From: Bacteroidota bacterium
Lineage (GTDB): Bacteria > Bacteroidota > Bacteroidia > Chitinophagales > Saprospiraceae
Length of the DNA stretch: 64,000 bases
Direction: 5' to 3'
Assembly: GCA_030147525.1 (NCBI GenBank)
Contig: JASBVF010000040.1
Coordinates: 62,001 to 126,000 of the forward strand
The first letter of the stretch is position 1. Every line of letters starts with the position of its first letter. The position numbers and the translations under genes were made by a program. Below, in pieces: positions 17,101-24,136 of this stretch. The notes under the pieces were generated by a model. The model was not told the origin of the DNA, did not search any database, and was given only the letters and a program-made list of their open reading frames with translations.

Positions 17101-17517
17101 TTTGCCCAAATGGCAGCCCGCCAGGCAGCGCTTCGCAAGGCTTTGGCCGAAAAACAGAAAAAATTGCAGGAACAGGGCCAGGGCAGCAAGGAATTACAGG
17201 AGATCATGGATCAGATGGACAAGATCGAAACCGAGTTGGTCAACAAGCGCCTCACCAACGAGATGCTCAAGCGCCAGCAGGACATCCTGACCCGCCTCCT
17301 CGAACACGAACGGGCCGAACAGCAGCGGGAGTACGACAACAAACGCAAGTCGGAATCCGCCGCCGAGAAGGAGCGCAAAATGCCGCCTTCGCTCGAAGAA
17401 TACATCAAAAAACGGGAAGCCGAGATCGAGCAATTCAAAACGGTGAATCCGTCGCTGAAGCCTTACTACAAGAATTTGGTGGAGGAATATTACAAGTCGC
17501 TGAAGACGACGAAGTGA
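14128..17517 (+). CDS. DUF4175-type large membrane-anchored coiled-coil protein
   Basis: 1129 residues. Two hydrophobic segments near 25-50 and 57-85 and a third near 165-185 anchor the protein. A region of about 300 residues with Ig-like, strand-rich character follows. From about residue 505 to 880 there is an extremely Glu/Lys/Gln/Met-rich coiled coil, then a Gly/Gln/Met-rich stretch (GMMPGSQ) and a last charged helix. This matches the DUF4175 family of Bacteroidota, whose function is unknown. The start may instead be the second Met at 14137. It is a single-gene unit ending in a strong bidirectional terminator. Confidence 0.85.
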   Translation: MWPMSYKDNYQLLIEKLDQFIRKFYVNQLIRGGLYSLALMLVLFLGLNFLEYNFFFKPAVREALFFSFVGISAVALIVWVALPLLHYFRLGSVISHEQAARIIGDHFPDVKDKLLNILQLKSQADSATSRELILASINQKSEEVKPVPFQRAIDLTQNRKYLKYALPPLLLLIVLLFAAPSLITDSTARLLKYNKEFEKPAPFHFIVDEENLEVVQYGEYPLTVKVDGDALPNEVFINVDNIQYRLTKEDNQTFTYRFSNVAKDTEFKLFSSGIESRDYTLEVLKKPNITGFEVKLDYPAYIGRNDESLKSIGDMVVPVGTNIDWVFNAENTGKIAIRFADAPETVETKRFSDDLFTYKKKAMRDEMYRLYISNEALPNADSVTYSITVIPDLYPVIKAEKFVDSTNTKLLYFVGEASDDYGLLSLSFNYRLKRDGRDGELKTLKLQKPDGKNIQYSHIFDVAELALKPGDEVTYYFEVFDNDGVNGSKSARTTLMVYSMPTVEEFEKMQEENSEQIKDKLEKAMKESKKIQDEMKKLRDKVLQQKDMDWQTRKELEKLLDRQKELQKQMDEARKAFEENMKNQEEFTQPDEQMQEKQEQLEKLMEETMSDEMKELMEKIEQLLQEMQKDQALEMMQEMQNNQEQKEKDLDRLMELYKQLEFEFEMQQTIDKLEKLAEEQEKLSEETEKQDQESKDQSAQEQKQQQEELQKKQEEAKKKFEEIEKKIEDLEKKNEQMQNKKDFDDQKEERKDVKEDMKDSQQNLQQQQNQKASRKQKSAAKKMKDMANNMSMQMQGQQMEQMEMDLKALRQLLENIVTLSFGQEDVMNQFTPVDINTPRYVTLTQEQKKIQDDFKVVEDSLYALAKRVIQMESFITEKVADIKDNMRKSLTNLEERQKPQAGEQQQRAMKNLNDLALMLSEVMQQMQMQMSGMMPGSQMCSNPGGSGGGDGKAPKDKISEGQKELNEGMQKMKQGKGQGGEQGGDSPSAKEFAQMAARQAALRKALAEKQKKLQEQGQGSKELQEIMDQMDKIETELVNKRLTNEMLKRQQDILTRLLEHERAEQQREYDNKRKSESAAEKERKMPPSLEEYIKKREAEIEQFKTVNPSLKPYYKNLVEEYYKSLKTTK

Positions 17518-17524
17518 TGGTGGA

Positions 17525-17662
17525 GGGTTGAAAAGTGGATGGGTTTAACAGTTTAATTTTTTAAAAAAAGCCCCGCCGGTAGTCTGGCGGGGCTTTTTTT
17601 GAAAGTTTTTCGGAAAGATTCTGGCCCAATTTAAACCTTTAAACCCATCCACTTTTCAATCC
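17525..17662. repeat. Long inverted repeat (TTGAAAAGTGGATGGGTTT) nested around a terminator
   Basis: The outer arms, about 17525-17546 and 17641-17662, match at 21 of 22 positions in reverse complement. They flank the GC-rich terminator at 17563-17600, so the RNA could fold into a two-layer hairpin. The right arm runs into the 3' end and stop codon of the alkyltransferase-like gene. Confidence 0.85.
17563..17600. terminator. Bidirectional Rho-independent terminator
   Basis: AAAAAGCCCCGCC / GGCGGGGCTTTTT with an 8-nt loop; A-tract on the left and T-tract on the right allow termination of both convergent genes. Confidence 0.95.
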
Positions 17663-17979
17663 AATTCCGTGGGGCTCCAAAAGTGTTTTTCAAAATTCAC
17701 CACCCGGTCGTTGGCGACTTCAATGCCTTCATTTTCAAGTAATTGCTGCATCATGACGGGTGTTGGGAAGTGGTTTCGGCCACTCAGTTCACCCTTGCGG
17801 TTCACCACCCGGTGAGCAGGAACTCCATCGGTGCTGAAGCTGTGGTTCAACGCCCAGCCCACCATCCTCGCCGAGCCGAGGGCGAGGTAATCGGCGATGG
17901 CGCCGTAGGTCGTCACCCGGCCGTATGGCACCTGGCGGACGACGTCGTAAACCCGTTCGAAATAGGATGTTTCTTTCAT
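17656..17979 (-). CDS. Alkyltransferase-like protein (ATL; MGMT C-terminal domain without the acceptor Cys)
   Basis: 107 residues from the ATG at 17979; the longer frame to 18141 would overlap the divergent gene and adds no recognisable domain. The MGMT DNA-binding fold is present (YGRVTTYGAIADYL, SARMVGWAL), but the active-site PCHRV reads PAHRV with Ala55, the hallmark of ATL proteins. These bind O6-alkylguanine, flip the base, and flag the lesion for nucleotide excision repair instead of accepting the alkyl group. It is divergent from the TrpF-like gene. Confidence 0.9.
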   Translation of the reverse strand: MKETSYFERVYDVVRQVPYGRVTTYGAIADYLALGSARMVGWALNHSFSTDGVPAHRVVNRKGELSGRNHFPTPVMMQQLLENEGIEVANDRVVNFEKHFWSPTELD

Positions 17980-17994
17980 GTTGAAATGGAAGTG

Positions 17995-18002
17995 TAATTT
18001 TG
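17995..18002 (+). promoter_or_regulatory. -7 element (TAATTTTG) for the TrpF-like gene
   Basis: An exact TAnnTTTG match 95 nt before the ATG at 18098. A TTTC at 17974-17977 lies 17 nt upstream, inside the ATL start region. Confidence 0.5.
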
Positions 18003-18097
18003 CGCTCCCCAAGATAAATCGAATGTTGAACGCAGGCCAAAAAAACTGTGTAAAAGAAACCAATCCCAAACGGCCAATAGCTAAATGCCAATAAAAA

Positions 18098-18745
18098 ATG
18101 CTTAAAACAAAAGTAAAAGCCGGCGCCGTCGCCAACCTCACTGATGCCCGCTACTTCGCCGCACGGGAAGTCGAGTGGCTCGGAATTCCGATGGGACAGG
18201 GAACAGAAAACGCCGTCGCACCAGCTGCCGCCAAAGCTTTCGTCGAGTGGGTGGATGGGGTGAAAATCGTGGGCGAATTCGGTTTTCCGGAAGCAGCGGA
18301 AATCCGGGAACTGAACGAATACCTCTGGTTCGACGCCGTGCAGGTGGGCATGTTCACACCGGTGGAGGAAGTTTTGAAACTCGAAGGGCTGACCGTTATC
18401 AAGGAGGTGATTTTTGAAAAAAATGCCTCGGAAAGCGACCTGGCCAATCACCTCGCCCAGTACGCCGCCTGCTGCGATTATTTTTTATTGAATTTTGAAA
18501 AAACCGGCATCAATTGGGACGACGTGAAAGCCGGACGGCCGTTTTCCGTGGACACGCTGCGGGCGCTGTGCGAAAAATACCAGGTGATCCTCGCCATGGA
18601 TTTCTCACCGGAGAATCTGGATGAAATTTTAACCCAAATCAATCCACACGGCCTGAACCTCACCGGCGGCGAAGAGGAAAAAGTCGGGTTTAAATCCTTT
18701 GATGAACTGGATGAAATTCTGGATGAGCTGGAAGTGGAGGTTTAA
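18098..18745 (+). CDS. TrpF-like (phosphoribosylanthranilate isomerase-fold) protein lacking both catalytic residues
   Basis: 215 residues with the rhythm of a TrpF beta/alpha barrel: KVKAGAVANLTDARYFAAR is in register with the TrpF start K(I/V)CGIT-, VQVGMF with VQLHG-, and YFLLNFEKTG with the LLLD- strand, ending in NLTGGEEEK in place of the phosphate-binding loop. The catalytic Cys (CG) is Ala and the catalytic Asp of strand 5 is Asn. No other trp gene is near. It may be a pseudoenzyme with a binding role or an enzyme of another reaction. The fold call is by motif register from memory. Confidence 0.6.
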   Translation: MLKTKVKAGAVANLTDARYFAAREVEWLGIPMGQGTENAVAPAAAKAFVEWVDGVKIVGEFGFPEAAEIRELNEYLWFDAVQVGMFTPVEEVLKLEGLTVIKEVIFEKNASESDLANHLAQYAACCDYFLLNFEKTGINWDDVKAGRPFSVDTLRALCEKYQVILAMDFSPENLDEILTQINPHGLNLTGGEEEKVGFKSFDELDEILDELEVEV

Positions 18746-18811
18746 TCCAGGTTAAGTAAAAGCAAAAACGGAAATCACTGAAGGCTTTTGAAAGTTTAGA
18801 GGTTTTCGTGT

Positions 18812-20587
18812 GTGACTTTGAACTTCTTTATTTTGAAAATACAAACAACATACGCCCTGCTTTTCGCCTTCGGCTGCCTGCTGGTCAGCTGCGCTAATCC
18901 TATCCCACCCGAAGGTGGCCCCCGTGATCAAACGCCGCCCAAGTTGGACAGCTTGGCCTCAACCCGGAATTTTCAAACCCGTTTTCAAAAACAGGATATC
19001 GTGCTCGCCTTCAACGAATGGGTGGAACTGAAGGACGCCTTCAATCAGGTCGTCATCTCTCCGCCGCTGGAGCACCGCCCCCAGATCGTCCGGAAGAAAA
19101 AAACTATCCAGGTGCTCTTCGACGAGCGGGAAGTGCTGCGGGACAGCGCTACCTACGTCATCAATTTTGGCGAAGCCATCCGTGATCTCACCGAGGGTAA
19201 CGTGGCGCCCATTGTATTCGTTTTTTCCACCGGCGACTACATCGACTCGCTGACCGTGGAAGGGAAAGTTGTGGATGCGTACACTGCAAAACCCGTTGAA
19301 AATGTGCTGTTTATGCTCTACGAAAACCTGGCGGATTCGGTGGTTCGGAAAGACCGGCCGTTTTATTTTGCCAAAACGGACAAGGAGGGCGCCTTCAAAG
19401 TGAGCAACGTGAAATCCGGCAAATTCAAAGCCTTCGCCCTGCTCGATCAGAACCTGAACTACCGCTTCGACAGCGATGCCGAAAAAATCGCCTTTCTCGA
19501 CAGCGCCCTCATCGTGAGTGGTGAAGTTCCGGATGTTCCCGACTCGCTGGCCGTTGATTCCCTGGCACTGGATTCCGTGGCCGTGGACTCAATGGCGCAG
19601 GACTCCATCGTTTCCGACACTTTGGCAGTGGCGGCTGACTCGGTCGTTTCACCTAAACCGCTGTCGCCCAAAGGGCTGGTCATGCGGCTTTTCGAAGAAC
19701 AAAAACCGCTGTTTTTGCGAAGCAAAGACGTGAACACTTATGGGCTGGTCAAACTGACCTTCAACCGGGACCCCTTCGACGCCCGGGTGACGTTCGACAG
19801 CGTGGGGCAAACCGTTTTTTTTGAAACGGAAAAAGACACCATACGGCTCTGGTACAATGTGGAAACAGATGACCCCTGGAACGTTTACGTGCAGCGGGAT
19901 ACGATCACCGACACGGTGGCCGTTCGCACCGGTTTGAAAGAAAGTTTCCTCGCCACGGCTACACTGAAAGCCGCTGCCCCGGCGGGCGGGCCGCCTGTAA
20001 AACAGCCGCCGGGAACGCCCTTCCCCGTGGTATTCAACCACCCACTCGTTGCGTTCGATGCCGGCGGCATCAAAGTGCTGGAGGACACCACCGGCACGGA
20101 GGTGCAGCCCAATTTGCAGATTGATGCTGTTGAAAGACGAAAACTGCTGATCAACTTCCCCTGGAAGGACGGAAAGTCGTACGAGATTAGGGTGCTGCCG
20201 GGCGCTGTCACCGACCTGTTTGGGCTGGTGAACGCCGACTCGACTTCCCGGAAACTCACTGCGGGAGCAGCCAAAGATTTCGGGACGCTGACGCTGAAGG
20301 TGAAAAATCTCGACTCGACCATGGCCTACGTCATCCGGCTGCTGGACAAAAGCGATGCCCCGCTGCGAACGTACCCGGTGAGCGGCACGGACGGTTTTCA
20401 AACGACGCTGAATTTCTTCCCGCCCGGTACCTACACCCTCGAATTGATCGAAGACCTCGACCGAAACGGCCGCTGGACGACCGGCAACTACGACCTGCAC
20501 CGCCAGCCGGAGCCGGTGCAACGCAAAATCCTTGAAGAACTCCGGGCCAACTGGGAGTTGGAGTCGGAAATTGATGCGGGGTTTTAG
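18812..20587 (+). CDS. SbsA-type Ig-like (Big_5) outer-membrane lipoprotein
   Basis: 591 residues; a later start within the signal peptide is possible. The lipobox LLVSC is followed by ANPIPPEGGPRDQTPPKLD, the hallmark of a Bacteroidota family that begins with an Ig-like (Big_5) domain: SxPPxGGxxDxxPP, then FNEWVEL. A carboxypeptidase-regulatory-like/DUF-type strand region follows. At about 245-275 there is a drifting pentamer run (SLAVD, SLALD, SVAVD, SMAQD, SIVSD). The C-terminal part includes a prealbumin-like GTYTLELIED block. The protein is predicted to sit on the inner leaflet of the outer membrane or on the surface. Function is unknown. Confidence 0.85.
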   Translation: MTLNFFILKIQTTYALLFAFGCLLVSCANPIPPEGGPRDQTPPKLDSLASTRNFQTRFQKQDIVLAFNEWVELKDAFNQVVISPPLEHRPQIVRKKKTIQVLFDEREVLRDSATYVINFGEAIRDLTEGNVAPIVFVFSTGDYIDSLTVEGKVVDAYTAKPVENVLFMLYENLADSVVRKDRPFYFAKTDKEGAFKVSNVKSGKFKAFALLDQNLNYRFDSDAEKIAFLDSALIVSGEVPDVPDSLAVDSLALDSVAVDSMAQDSIVSDTLAVAADSVVSPKPLSPKGLVMRLFEEQKPLFLRSKDVNTYGLVKLTFNRDPFDARVTFDSVGQTVFFETEKDTIRLWYNVETDDPWNVYVQRDTITDTVAVRTGLKESFLATATLKAAAPAGGPPVKQPPGTPFPVVFNHPLVAFDAGGIKVLEDTTGTEVQPNLQIDAVERRKLLINFPWKDGKSYEIRVLPGAVTDLFGLVNADSTSRKLTAGAAKDFGTLTLKVKNLDSTMAYVIRLLDKSDAPLRTYPVSGTDGFQTTLNFFPPGTYTLELIEDLDRNGRWTTGNYDLHRQPEPVQRKILEELRANWELESEIDAGF

Positions 20588-20678
20588 CAGCCGGGATACG
20601 TATGTTGAACATTGTCTCCTTCACGATGTTTGAAAGCACCGTAAAAGCGGACTTTTCGAAAAATTTAATCAAAATATC

Positions 20679-21830
20679 ATGTCAAAAAATACCCTGTTGC
20701 TGCTTGCTGCACTTGCCGGATTATTTTTTCAGCCTTCGGCAAAACTCTTCGCTCAAGGCGGATCCTCCACTTACATCATCTTCGGGCAGATTGAAAACCC
20801 GGGCGAGAATGGCGAGGTGAGCCTTTCGCTCTTCGATCCCGTCACCCAGGCAAAAACGCCACTTGCAAAAGCGCCCATTTCAAAAGAAGGCAAATACACG
20901 CTGGAGTTCCCGTTTGCCGGAGCTGACTTGTTCCGGGTTGATTTTCCCGGCCGGCAAAACGTCATGCTGACCATCGACGCCGGACAAGAACGGATCGAAC
21001 TCAACGTGGAAGGCAAGAGCAACGGCGCCGTGGAAATCAAAGGATCGCCCGACAGCGAAAAACTGCTGGCTTATGACCGGTTCCGGCAGGCGTCCAACGA
21101 GCGGCTGATTCGCCCGACTTACGAAGCCATGCGGGCGGCCGCCGAGGAGGAAGGCGCCAATCCGCAGGAAGAAATCAAGGCGGTCGAAGCCTACGTCGAG
21201 GCGAGCGAACTCCACCGCAAAGAACTGCTTGATTTTACCGCTGAAAACATCGGAACTTCCATCGCCCTCTACGGAACCATGCTCCGCTGGACCGGCGACG
21301 ACGAGGTGGCCCGGCTGGAAAAACTGGTGAGCAACTTCCAGTCCGCTCACCCGGACCTGAAAATGACCGAGGTGATGCTGGAAAAAGTGGCCCGCTATAA
21401 AAAAGTAGCCCTCGGCGTGAAAGCGCCTGAAATTGCAGAAGCTGATACGGCCGGCCAGGTAATCAGCCTTTACGAGGTGAAAGGCAAAGTCACCCTGCTT
21501 GACTTTTGGGCGTCATGGTGCGGCCCCTGCCTCCGGCAAATACCTGACCTGAAGGAAGCGTATGCCGCTTACAACGATCGTGGTTTTGAGATTTTCGGCG
21601 TTTCCGTGGATACAAATGGCGACCGCTGGAAAAAGGCCATCGTGAAATATGACATGACCTGGCCGAATGTGTCTAACCTGAAAGGCTGGGAGTCAGAAGC
21701 GGCGGCGGCTTACAATGTCACCTTCGTTCCTTTCAATCTGCTGATTGATGAAAACGGGACGATTTTAGCAAAAAACCTGCACAGCAAGGCCCTGCAGGTG
21801 AAACTGGCCGAGCTGTTGGGAGAGCGTTGA
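20679..21830 (+). CDS. TlpA/ResA-type thioredoxin-like protein with DUF4369 N-terminus
   Basis: 383 residues. The signal peptide ends near KLFAQ. An N-terminal strand-rich DUF4369 domain (IIFGQIENPGENGEVSLSLF) and a helical linker precede a thioredoxin-fold domain with the redox pair in FWASWCGPCLRQIP. These periplasmic proteins reduce disulfides, for instance in cytochrome c maturation or in stress response. The length fits the Bacteroidota family. It is 91 bp downstream of the Ig-like lipoprotein and may share its transcript. It converges on the AI-2E transporter with a 5-bp gap and no visible hairpin. Confidence 0.92.
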   Translation: MSKNTLLLLAALAGLFFQPSAKLFAQGGSSTYIIFGQIENPGENGEVSLSLFDPVTQAKTPLAKAPISKEGKYTLEFPFAGADLFRVDFPGRQNVMLTIDAGQERIELNVEGKSNGAVEIKGSPDSEKLLAYDRFRQASNERLIRPTYEAMRAAAEEEGANPQEEIKAVEAYVEASELHRKELLDFTAENIGTSIALYGTMLRWTGDDEVARLEKLVSNFQSAHPDLKMTEVMLEKVARYKKVALGVKAPEIAEADTAGQVISLYEVKGKVTLLDFWASWCGPCLRQIPDLKEAYAAYNDRGFEIFGVSVDTNGDRWKKAIVKYDMTWPNVSNLKGWESEAAAAYNVTFVPFNLLIDENGTILAKNLHSKALQVKLAELLGER

Positions 21831-21835
21831 AAAGT

Positions 21836-22936
21836 TCACGATTTACGTTTACCGAATTTCCAAAACTGCCACTTCGGCGTGTTGTCCTGTTTTTCCCCTT
21901 CACCAAGCAATACCCCCAACGGATGAAGTTCTGCCAACTGATCAGACAGAATTTTCAAAATAGCAGCAAAAGGCACGAACAAAATCATGCCTGCCCCGCC
22001 CCAGATGATGCCGCCGATGATGACAGCGATGAAGGTGGCGAACGGGTTGATCCGCAACTGGTGACCAACCGTCAGCGGGAAGATCACGTTGGCTTCGAGG
22101 TATTGCACAAAACTCAAAATGAACACGACGCCCAGCGGGTACCAAACAGAGTCAAATGTCGTCCACGCTACGATGACCGCTGCCAGCCCGCCGATCATGA
22201 TGCCGATGTAGGGGAAAAATGTGAGCAGCGAAGCCAGCACGCCAAAATACACGGCATTCGGAAGGCCGAGCGCCAGAAACCCGATGCTGTTGAGTACGCC
22301 GACGATGAGGTATACGAGAGCCATGCCTTTGGCAAATTTGAAATAGGTGGAGCCCATCTCGGTGATGGTTTTTTTGAAACCCATGATCTGCTTTTCAGGC
22401 ACGGCGTTCAATACGAATTTCACCAGCAACTCCCGGTAATAAAGGATGAGTGCTACGAAAATCGGGATGACGAGCACCATCGCCAGCGAACTGGCTGAAA
22501 GAAAAATTGTCTGTTTTAACAGCGGAAAGAATTCCTTGAGCAGGTTTTCATAAAACTGTTGAACGATGGCTTTCTGCTGTTCTGCGTCGATACCGATGAA
22601 TTCGTCGAGGTACTGGATGATGGTTTCTGCCAGCGCTAAAATTTTTTCCTGGGAAACGGTGAATTTCTGTTGCACCAGCGAAAAGCTACTTGCCAGCAAT
22701 TGGAAAAGTAAAACTCCAAAAGCAGCTAACAGTAGTAAGCAGATGAATATACCCCCTAACCGGCCCAGGTACTTTTCCAGCTGCAAGCAAACAGGGTACA
22801 GGATGAAACTGATCAAAAATCCGAAGCTGAGCGGAATGAGCAGGACCCTACCCTGGTGCAGGATGAAAAAAAACAGCACGATGAATAGCAGCAGGAAGGT
22901 GTAAAATTTCAGGTAGCGGTAGGCGTCTTCATTCAT
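21836..22936 (-). CDS. AI-2E family transporter (PerM-like permease)
   Basis: 366 residues with about 7-8 hydrophobic segments: two close to the N-terminus (10-30, 33-52), one near 60-80, a soluble region of about 70 residues, then clustered segments from 150 onward. GLPNAVYFGVLASLLTFFPY-type residues with a Pro/Gly-rich re-entrant turn are typical of the family. Members export varied small molecules (AI-2, Na+/H+ exchange has been reported); the substrate is not readable here. The gene stands alone on the minus strand. Confidence 0.9.
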   Translation of the reverse strand: MNEDAYRYLKFYTFLLLFIVLFFFILHQGRVLLIPLSFGFLISFILYPVCLQLEKYLGRLGGIFICLLLLAAFGVLLFQLLASSFSLVQQKFTVSQEKILALAETIIQYLDEFIGIDAEQQKAIVQQFYENLLKEFFPLLKQTIFLSASSLAMVLVIPIFVALILYYRELLVKFVLNAVPEKQIMGFKKTITEMGSTYFKFAKGMALVYLIVGVLNSIGFLALGLPNAVYFGVLASLLTFFPYIGIMIGGLAAVIVAWTTFDSVWYPLGVVFILSFVQYLEANVIFPLTVGHQLRINPFATFIAVIIGGIIWGGAGMILFVPFAAILKILSDQLAELHPLGVLLGEGEKQDNTPKWQFWKFGKRKS

Positions 22937-23142
22937 AACTATTTGGTTTTGAGAAACTAAGCTAAGGTTTTCAACGCAAACGGAAAGTGATTTTTTTCAT
23001 CGGGGCGCTGTAAATTTCCAACTGTTCCCATGCTTTTGTAAGTTAAATCACGGAATGGAAAAACTTCCTGCCGTTTCTTTGCACATGATTTTTCAGGCGG
23101 GTATGCTTTTTGAAATACCGCACAACAAATTAAAATCCACAC

Positions 23143-23319
23143 ATGAATTTCAAACGAATTTTAGGTTTCATATTGCTCGCTGGCGCCATCATCGGTTTCG
23201 GCAACAAACTGCTTTCCGGCATGTCCGGCTACTTTGACGATGGCTTGGCGGTGATGCTCGTCGTCCTGCTCATTGGTCTGTTTTTGGTGTTGGGCGTGCG
23301 TCAGATCCTGCGCAGTTGA
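23143..23319 (+). CDS. Small two-helix membrane protein
   Basis: 58 codons starting ATG at 23143. The product begins MNFKRILGFILLAGAIIGFG, has a polar turn (GMSGYFDDG) and a second hydrophobic segment (LAVMLVVLLIGLFLVLGV) ending in RQILRS. The two helices with positive ends fit a helical hairpin with both ends in the cytoplasm. The last 19 bp overlap the 3' end of the convergent esterase gene. It is too short for family assignment; the hydrophobic pattern and clean frame make it a likely real gene. Confidence 0.65.
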   Translation: MNFKRILGFILLAGAIIGFGNKLLSGMSGYFDDGLAVMLVVLLIGLFLVLGVRQILRS

Positions 23320-23978
23320 TTTTTTCCTGAAATTTTTCCACTCAATTCCCGCAAGGCTTCCCGATCCACCTCGTGCTTCCCGCCGAAGGTCATCACTTCG
23401 AAGTTCAGTTTTTGTTTTTTCGTGAAATCCGCTGCCCATTGCAGCCGCTCCTCCGTGAGGAACGGGTCGGCGGTGCCGTACACGAAGTATAGTTTTTTCG
23501 AAGTAAAAAAATCGGTGTACGGGGTGTAGTCGAGGTCGTCCGGTGGCATGCCCGCCCAGAGGACGAGGTGGTGAAAATGCGGAAAATTCTGCATCGCCCA
23601 GCGCACCTGCGTGGCGCATCCCTGTGAAAATCCAAGCAAGGTAATTTCCACATCATCAGCCAGTTGCGGCAGGTATTGGTTGTACAGCGTCTGCAGGTAG
23701 TTGCAGTAGTCGGCGATCTCGTCGAGGCGGTTTTCCTTCGTCATCCAGGAGGCGACCGGCTCGCCGGTGAAGCCGCCCCAGTAGAACCGGGAGAGTCCTT
23801 CGGGAGCGATTACGAGCGTCTGCCCGTCGTCGAGTACGTCGAAGCGGCGGATAAAATTTTTGGCCAGTTGGCCGTAGCCGTGGCAGACGATCCAGAGCCG
23901 CCGGATGCGTTTTGATGGGAGGCCGATGGTGTGAAAATGGGCGGTTTTCGGGACGGTGATTTTGTGCGGGTGAAACAT
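23301..23978 (-). CDS. Alpha/beta-hydrolase (phospholipase/carboxylesterase-like)
   Basis: 225 residues. The nucleophile elbow is GFSQG; the acid is in YGTADPFL and the His in GGKHEVD, all in the order and spacing of the PF02230 esterase/phospholipase family. WIVCHGYGQLA near the N-terminus is the oxyanion-hole strand. No signal peptide is present, so it is cytoplasmic. The substrate is likely a short acyl ester. It overlaps the small membrane-protein gene tail-to-tail by 19 bp. Confidence 0.9.
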   Translation of the reverse strand: MFHPHKITVPKTAHFHTIGLPSKRIRRLWIVCHGYGQLAKNFIRRFDVLDDGQTLVIAPEGLSRFYWGGFTGEPVASWMTKENRLDEIADYCNYLQTLYNQYLPQLADDVEITLLGFSQGCATQVRWAMQNFPHFHHLVLWAGMPPDDLDYTPYTDFFTSKKLYFVYGTADPFLTEERLQWAADFTKKQKLNFEVMTFGGKHEVDREALRELSGKISGKNQLRRI

Positions 23979-24136
23979 GAGCTTTTTTTAAACTCAAATG
24001 TATCAACTGATAGCTAAAAGGCAAACGCAAAGGATGCAGTGTGCCATCCAGAAAATTTTACCCGCTAAATCGTTGAGATAGCAGCTAAAAGCTTTATTTT
24101 TCTGAGCGTTTTTTCATTTCCTCAAATAATGCTGCC

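Noticed and set aside
17980-18141. N-terminal extension of the ATL gene
   Set aside because: It would overlap the divergent TrpF-like gene, is hydrophobic without sense for an ATL, and the ATG at 17979 gives the family length.
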